Assembly (NCBI GenBank): GCA_024643305.1
Contig: JAHENE010000004.1
Coordinates: 1-20,577 of the forward strand
Length of the DNA stretch: 20,577 bases
Direction of reading: 5' to 3'
Origin: Thiobacillaceae bacterium
GTDB lineage: Bacteria; Pseudomonadota; Gammaproteobacteria; Burkholderiales; Thiobacillaceae
A program made the translations under genes and the position numbers. Positions 16,926 through 20,577 of the stretch are shown in pieces. The stretch's first letter is position 1. Every line of letters begins with the position of its first letter. A model generated the notes under the pieces. That model searched no databases. It saw only the letters and a list, made by a program, of their open reading frames with translations, and was not told the origin of the DNA.

Positions 16926-17870
16926 ATGGCGTCCCAACCAAATCAGCCCCTGCCCAACGGCTACCGGCTAAACGAATACACCATCGTCCGCAAAATCGGC
17001 GGTGGCGGATTCAGCATGGTTTACCTGGCAACGGACGAGCAAAACAACCTGTTCGCCGTCAAGGAATATCTGCCCGGCGCACTGGTATTGAGAACCACCG
17101 GTTCTATTGTGGTTGAAGCCAGTTCTGACGAAAACCGCAACATCTTCCGCCATGGCATGAAATGCTTTTTTGAGGAAGGCCGTACCCTAGCAAAAATCAA
17201 CCATAGCAATGTCGTGCGCGTGACCAATTTTTTCCGCGCCAACGAAACCGTGTACATGGTTATGGAATATGAACGCGGCAGAACACTGCAACAATACATA
17301 CAGACCCATCGGGGTAATATCAGCGAAGGTTTCATCCGCCGCGTGTTCGCCCAGATGCTGACCGGACTGCGCGAGGTGCATATTCACAAGCTGCTGCATC
17401 TGGACATCAAGCCCTCCAACATATACATCCGACAGGATGGCAGTTCCGTCCTGATTGATTTCGGTGCTGCAAGACAGACCCTCAACCAGGAGGAATCCCG
17501 CCTCCAGCCCATGTACACTCCTGGATTCGCGGCGCCGGAACAATATCATAATCGCGAGCGTCTTGGCCCTTGGACCGACATATACAGCACAGGCTCCAGT
17601 ATTTATGCTTGCCTGGCAGGCTTGCCTCCACAAGCTGCCGACGCCCGCCTTCTAAACGACAAGCTGACACCCGCGGCAAAAGCCTGGGCCGGTGAATATT
17701 CGGATCAACTGCTGGAAACCATAGACTGGTGCATGCAGCTTAATTACATGGAACGTCCGCAAAGTGTATTTGCCTTGCAAAAAAGACTCGTTGATGACAC
17801 ATCTTTGCGCATAAGCAAGGCCTCACTACTCAAATCCATCAAACGCTCCTTGAACAAGGAAATTTTCTGA
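16926..17870 (+). CDS. Soluble Hanks-type serine/threonine protein kinase
   Basis: A eukaryotic-like Ser/Thr kinase of 314 residues. The glycine loop is IGGGGFSMVY (24-33), the ATP lysine is K46 in AVKEYLP, and a Glu of helix C sits in FEEGRTLAKI. The catalytic loop HLDIKPSN (H158, D160, K162, N165), DFG (178-180) and APE (203-205) are all intact. HLD replaces the commoner HRD, so this is a non-RD kinase, which usually does not depend on activation-loop phosphorylation. The kinase domain fills nearly the whole protein. There is no membrane segment and no PASTA or other sensor domain, so it is cytoplasmic and its signal input is unknown. A PP2C phosphatase follows 10 bp downstream. The substrates cannot be read from sequence. 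The gene is divergent from yicC. Confidence 0.93.
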   Translation: MASQPNQPLPNGYRLNEYTIVRKIGGGGFSMVYLATDEQNNLFAVKEYLPGALVLRTTGSIVVEASSDENRNIFRHGMKCFFEEGRTLAKINHSNVVRVTNFFRANETVYMVMEYERGRTLQQYIQTHRGNISEGFIRRVFAQMLTGLREVHIHKLLHLDIKPSNIYIRQDGSSVLIDFGAARQTLNQEESRLQPMYTPGFAAPEQYHNRERLGPWTDIYSTGSSIYACLAGLPPQAADARLLNDKLTPAAKAWAGEYSDQLLETIDWCMQLNYMERPQSVFALQKRLVDDTSLRISKASLLKSIKRSLNKEIF

Positions 17871-17880
17871 GCGTCAAAAT

Positions 17881-18789
17881 ATGAAATTCACTATCTATCA
17901 GGCATCCCGGCAAGGCGGACGTAAAAACAACCAGGACAGAGTTGCCTACTCCTACAGCCGCGATTCGCTGCTCATGGTGGTAGCTGACGGCATGGGCGGA
18001 CACATGCACGGGGAAATCGCCGCACATATTTGCGTGCAAACCTTGACGGACCATTTCCAGCGCGTGGCCAATCCTCGCGTATCCGACCCGTCAAAATTCC
18101 TGTCAGAAGCTGTCCAGCGCGCGCATTTCGCCATCAACGATTACGCCGTGGAACATGATCTGCTGGAAATACCGCATACCACCTGCGTTGCCTGCGTCGT
18201 GCAAAACAACACCGCGTATTGGGCGCATGTCGGCGATTCAAGGTTGTATTTCTTCAGCGACGGAAAACTGATTTCCCGCACCCTTGACCATACCGCTGTG
18301 GCCCGCATGGTCAAGGATGGCCTGATCACCGAAGAGGAAAGCGCACACCACCCCAACCGCAACAGGGTCACCAACTGCTTGGGCGGCTATGTCACGCCCG
18401 AAGTCGAGTGTTCTCCGCCCATGCCCGTCAATGAGGGAGACAGCATCCTCATTTGTACCGATGGCATCTGGGGTTCGGTCAGCATTCCTGAAATCGCCGC
18501 CATTCTGTATTCATACTCACTGGAGGACGGTGTTCGCCACCTGATGGACCATGCCGAATTCCGCGGCGGCGAGAAAGGTGACAATCTTTCGCTTGTGGCC
18601 ATGAACTGGGGGGAATCACGCAAGGCAAGCGGAGAAACAATCTCCACCTTGTCGCTCCCCGAATATGCCTTTACAACGGAAATCAAGAAACCGGAGCCGA
18701 GCCGGGCGGCAGCGATTTCGGATGACGAAATCGAACGTGCTATCGCCGAGATCCAGGACGCCATCAAGAAAATCAGCGGCGTAGAGTAG
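17881..18789 (+). CDS. PP2C-family serine/threonine protein phosphatase
   Basis: A metal-dependent phosphatase of 302 residues, the expected antagonist of the adjacent kinase. Metal-binding and core motifs are complete: NNQDR (D19), DGMGGH (D36), GDSRLYF (118-124), LDHTAV, TDGIW (D194) and GDNLSLV (D234). The catalytic domain ends near residue 242. The remaining 60 residues form a polar linker with Pro (KKPEPSRAA) and a short acidic amphipathic helix (DDEIERAIAEIQDAIKKI), which looks like a docking or regulatory tail. There is no membrane segment. It starts 10 bp after the kinase stop without a strong Shine-Dalgarno, so coupled translation is likely. Confidence 0.94.
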   Translation: MKFTIYQASRQGGRKNNQDRVAYSYSRDSLLMVVADGMGGHMHGEIAAHICVQTLTDHFQRVANPRVSDPSKFLSEAVQRAHFAINDYAVEHDLLEIPHTTCVACVVQNNTAYWAHVGDSRLYFFSDGKLISRTLDHTAVARMVKDGLITEEESAHHPNRNRVTNCLGGYVTPEVECSPPMPVNEGDSILICTDGIWGSVSIPEIAAILYSYSLEDGVRHLMDHAEFRGGEKGDNLSLVAMNWGESRKASGETISTLSLPEYAFTTEIKKPEPSRAAAISDDEIERAIAEIQDAIKKISGVE

Positions 18790-18800
18790 CCATGATCCGT

Positions 18801-18832
18801 TAAAATCTCCTCTTTAGAAGAGGAGCAAGTAA
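18801..18832 (+). promoter_or_regulatory. Shine-Dalgarno-sequestering hairpin in the rph leader
   Basis: CTCCTCTT (18807-18814) and AAGAGGAG (18818-18825) form a perfect 8-bp stem with loop TAG. The right arm is the rph Shine-Dalgarno, seven bases before the GTG start. The stem would therefore hide the ribosome site in any transcript read through from the phosphatase gene. TAAAAT at 18801-18806 directly upstream could be a -10 box, although no -35 matches. Confidence 0.55.
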
Positions 18833-19558
18833 GTGAGCCACCGACCCAGCGGGCGCAGCCCTGACGCCCTGCGCGCCATCCGCATCACCCGTTCCTACAC
18901 CCGCCATGCAGAGGGCGCCGTACTCATCGAGTGCGGTGACACCAAGGTCATCTGCACTGCCAGCGCATTGGAAAAGGTTCCGCCGCACAAGAAAGGCAGC
19001 GGCGAAGGCTGGGTTACGGCTGAGTATGGCATGCTGCCCCGTTCCACTGGAACCCGCACCGACCGCGAAGCCGCGCGCGGCAAACAGTCTGGACGCACTC
19101 AGGAAATCCAGCGCCTGATCGGCCGTTCACTGCGCGCCGTTGTAGATCTGAAAAAACTGGGTGAACGCACCATCCATATCGATTGCGACGTGATACAGGC
19201 TGACGGTGGCACGCGCACTGCCAGCATCACGGGAGCCTTCGTAGCGCTAGCTGACGCGGTTAACTGGCTTCTGGGCCAGGAAAAAATATCCGAATCCCCA
19301 TTGCTCGATCACGTTGCAGCCATTTCTGTCGGTATTTTTGAGGGTGTGCCAGTACTCGACCTTGATTATGCCGAGGATTCAAACTGCGATACCGACATGA
19401 ACGTGGTCATGACTGGAAATGGCGGACTCATTGAAGTGCAGGGAACTGCCGAAGGGGCAAGTTTCTCGCGCAATGAATTGAATGCTCTGCTGGATCTGGC
19501 AGAATCCGGCATCCGGCAACTGGTCACAGCGCAAAAAACCACATTGACCGAAAAATGA
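18833..19558 (+). CDS. rph: Ribonuclease PH
   Basis: A phosphate-dependent 3'-5' exoribonuclease that trims the 3' ends of tRNA precursors, releasing nucleoside diphosphates. The 241-residue length is standard. [11 protein letters not shown] at the start, [35 protein letters not shown] (phosphate-site Arg), and [18 protein letters not shown] are family hallmarks. The reading frame is intact through the C-terminus, unlike the frameshifted rph of E. coli K-12. The start is GTG with a strong Shine-Dalgarno locked in a hairpin. It lies 43 bp after the phosphatase and overlaps rdgB by 4 bp (ATGA). Confidence 0.97.
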   Translation: MSHRPSGRSPDALRAIRITRSYTRHAEGAVLIECGDTKVICTASALEKVPPHKKGSGEGWVTAEYGMLPRSTGTRTDREAARGKQSGRTQEIQRLIGRSLRAVVDLKKLGERTIHIDCDVIQADGGTRTASITGAFVALADAVNWLLGQEKISESPLLDHVAAISVGIFEGVPVLDLDYAEDSNCDTDMNVVMTGNGGLIEVQGTAEGASFSRNELNALLDLAESGIRQLVTAQKTTLTEK

Positions 19559-20142
19559 AAAAAATCGTCATCGCCTCCGGCAACCCCGGCAAACTCAGGG
19601 AAATCCGCCGCATTCTGGAACCGCTGGATTTCAACGTGGTGCCGCAATCGGATTTCGGCGTGCCCGAGTGCCCCGAGCCGCATGTTACCTTCATCGAGAA
19701 CTGCCTGGCCAAGGCACGCCATGCATCGCTGCATACCGGGCTGCCTGCGCTGGCAGATGATTCCGGGATCTGTGTTGATGCACTCAACGGTGCGCCTGGG
19801 GTCTATTCTGCACGCTATGCCGGGGAGCCCAAGTCCGATCAGCGCAACAATGAAAAGCTAATCGAGGCGCTGAAAAACGAAGCCAACCGCAGGGCGCATT
19901 ACTACTGCGTCATCGTGCTGGTTAGTCACCCGGATGATCCGCAACCCTTGATTGCCGAGGGCAGTTGGCATGGCGAGATCATCGATACGCCGCGCGGCGA
20001 AAACGGCTTCGGTTACGACCCCTATTTCTACCTGCCGGAATTTAGCAAAACCGGTGCAGAACTCGACCCTGATCACAAGAATGCCATCAGCCACCGCGGG
20101 CAGGCGCTAGATTTGCTGGTGGGCAAGTTGCGCTCGACTTGA
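19555..20142 (+). CDS. rdgB: Non-canonical purine NTP pyrophosphatase (dITP/XTP)
   Basis: It hydrolyses dITP, ITP and XTP to monophosphates, keeping deaminated purines out of DNA and RNA. The 195-residue product has [10 protein letters not shown] (8-17, nucleotide binding), [32 protein letters not shown] (D68/D69 metal and catalytic region), and [12 protein letters not shown]. These are the full Ham1/RdgB signature. Translation is probably coupled to rph through the ATGA overlap. The rph-rdgB pairing is conserved in many bacteria. Confidence 0.96.
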   Translation: MKKIVIASGNPGKLREIRRILEPLDFNVVPQSDFGVPECPEPHVTFIENCLAKARHASLHTGLPALADDSGICVDALNGAPGVYSARYAGEPKSDQRNNEKLIEALKNEANRRAHYYCVIVLVSHPDDPQPLIAEGSWHGEIIDTPRGENGFGYDPYFYLPEFSKTGAELDPDHKNAISHRGQALDLLVGKLRST

Positions 20143-20146
20143 AGCC

Positions 20147-20521
20147 GTGATCAATTGGCTGCTGGCAAATGCCGTACTTCTGCTGCACCTGGCTTTCATC
20201 CTCTTTGTCGTCGCTGGCGGCGCGCTGGTCGTCTGGAAACCGAGGCTCGTCTGGCTGCATATCCCGGCGGTCATCTGGGGGGCGCTGATCGAACTTCTGG
20301 GATGGTTCTGCCCGCTGACCCCGCTAGAAAACCATTTCCTCAAACTCTCGGGCGAAAGCGGTTATGAAGGCGGGTTTATTGAACATTATCTGCTGCCGCT
20401 GATCTATCCGGAAACGCTGACGCCAGCAACACAGTACGCCGTCGGCAGTTTTGTTCTGGCAATCAATGCAGTGATGTATATCTGGCTGTGGCGACGAGGC
20501 ACTTGGAAACAAAACCCTTAA
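20147..20521 (+). CDS. DUF2784 small membrane protein
   Basis: This 124-residue protein has an N-terminal hydrophobic segment (4-28), a second one around PRLVWLHIPAVIWGALIELLGW, and a C-terminal one (YAVGSFVLAINAVMYIWLW), so it is an inner-membrane protein. The pattern of short helices joined by CPLTPLENHFLKLSG and GGFIEHYLLPLIYP matches the DUF2784 family, whose function is unknown. It starts with GTG only 4 bp after the rdgB stop and would be co-transcribed with it. The 56 bases after it, to the window edge, contain only an imperfect GGCGG/CCGCC hairpin. Confidence 0.85.
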   Translation: MINWLLANAVLLLHLAFILFVVAGGALVVWKPRLVWLHIPAVIWGALIELLGWFCPLTPLENHFLKLSGESGYEGGFIEHYLLPLIYPETLTPATQYAVGSFVLAINAVMYIWLWRRGTWKQNP

Positions 20522-20577
20522 TACAATCAGGCGGAGGACTAGTCGTACCACCGCCCCTATCAATTTACATCCACCTG

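Noticed and set aside
18792..18803. Three-codon mini-ORF (ATG ATC CGT TAA) upstream of rph
   Set aside because: It is too short and has no ribosome site; most likely chance.
20530..20555. GGCGGAGG/CCACCGCC hairpin after the DUF2784 gene
   Set aside because: There is one mismatch, a 10-base loop and no clear T-tract before the window ends; it may be a terminator but is not supported enough.
1..20577. CRISPR arrays, tRNA/rRNA genes, intact insertion sequences, prophage or toxin-antitoxin genes
   Set aside because: I looked for repeats, transposases and RNA gene signatures and found none I could support.

Overview
This window is a gene-dense, moderately GC-rich stretch of a bacterial chromosome. 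It most likely comes from a sulfur-oxidising betaproteobacterium of the Nitrosomonadales type (Sulfuricella/Sulfuriferula/Sideroxydans-like). That placement is inference. It rests on the soxB 3' end at the left edge, on the birA-coaX-SPOR and yicC-gmk-rpoZ-spoT arrangements, and on the ubiC-ubiA pair. No tRNA, rRNA, CRISPR array, intact transposase or prophage gene was seen, so this is mostly core genome with a few accessory or uncharacterised genes.

Left part (1-8022). The tail of soxB ends at a perfect 36-bp inverted-repeat terminator. It is followed by alaS (alanyl-tRNA synthetase) and by a large uncharacterised protein that carries both PilZ-type signature motifs with unusually wide spacing. 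An alpha/beta-hydrolase (carboxylesterase/phospholipase type) converges on that gene and overlaps it by 17 bp. Divergent from the hydrolase is a tightly overlapped trio: birA (biotin ligase), coaX (type III pantothenate kinase) and a membrane-anchored SPOR protein. Biotin loading and CoA synthesis are thereby co-transcribed.

Middle part (8041-10512, minus strand). ubiC and ubiA, the first two steps of ubiquinone synthesis, overlap and appear to have their own promoter. Upstream lies a lone PhnD-like periplasmic binding protein with its own strong terminator and no transporter partners. An approximately 90-bp non-coding patch with nested palindromes separates it from recG.

Right-middle (10513-16836, minus strand). 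One long operon reads yicC - gmk - rpoZ - spoT - ridA - recG and ends in an intrinsic terminator that overlaps the recG stop codon. It resembles the enterobacterial gmk-rpoZ-spoT-trmH-recG operon, but here ridA sits between spoT and recG. The operon combines RNA turnover, GMP kinase, the RNA polymerase omega subunit, (p)ppGpp metabolism, enamine/imine detoxification and replication-fork repair.

Right part (16926-20577, plus strand). Divergent from yicC is a soluble Hanks-type Ser/Thr kinase with a PP2C phosphatase 10 bp downstream. Then come rph (RNase PH), rdgB (non-canonical purine NTP pyrophosphatase) and a small DUF2784 membrane protein. A perfect 8-bp hairpin encloses the Shine-Dalgarno sequence of rph. 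The best candidates for undescribed biology are the kinase/phosphatase pair with its palindrome-bearing divergent control region, the rph leader hairpin, and the 562-residue PilZ-like protein.
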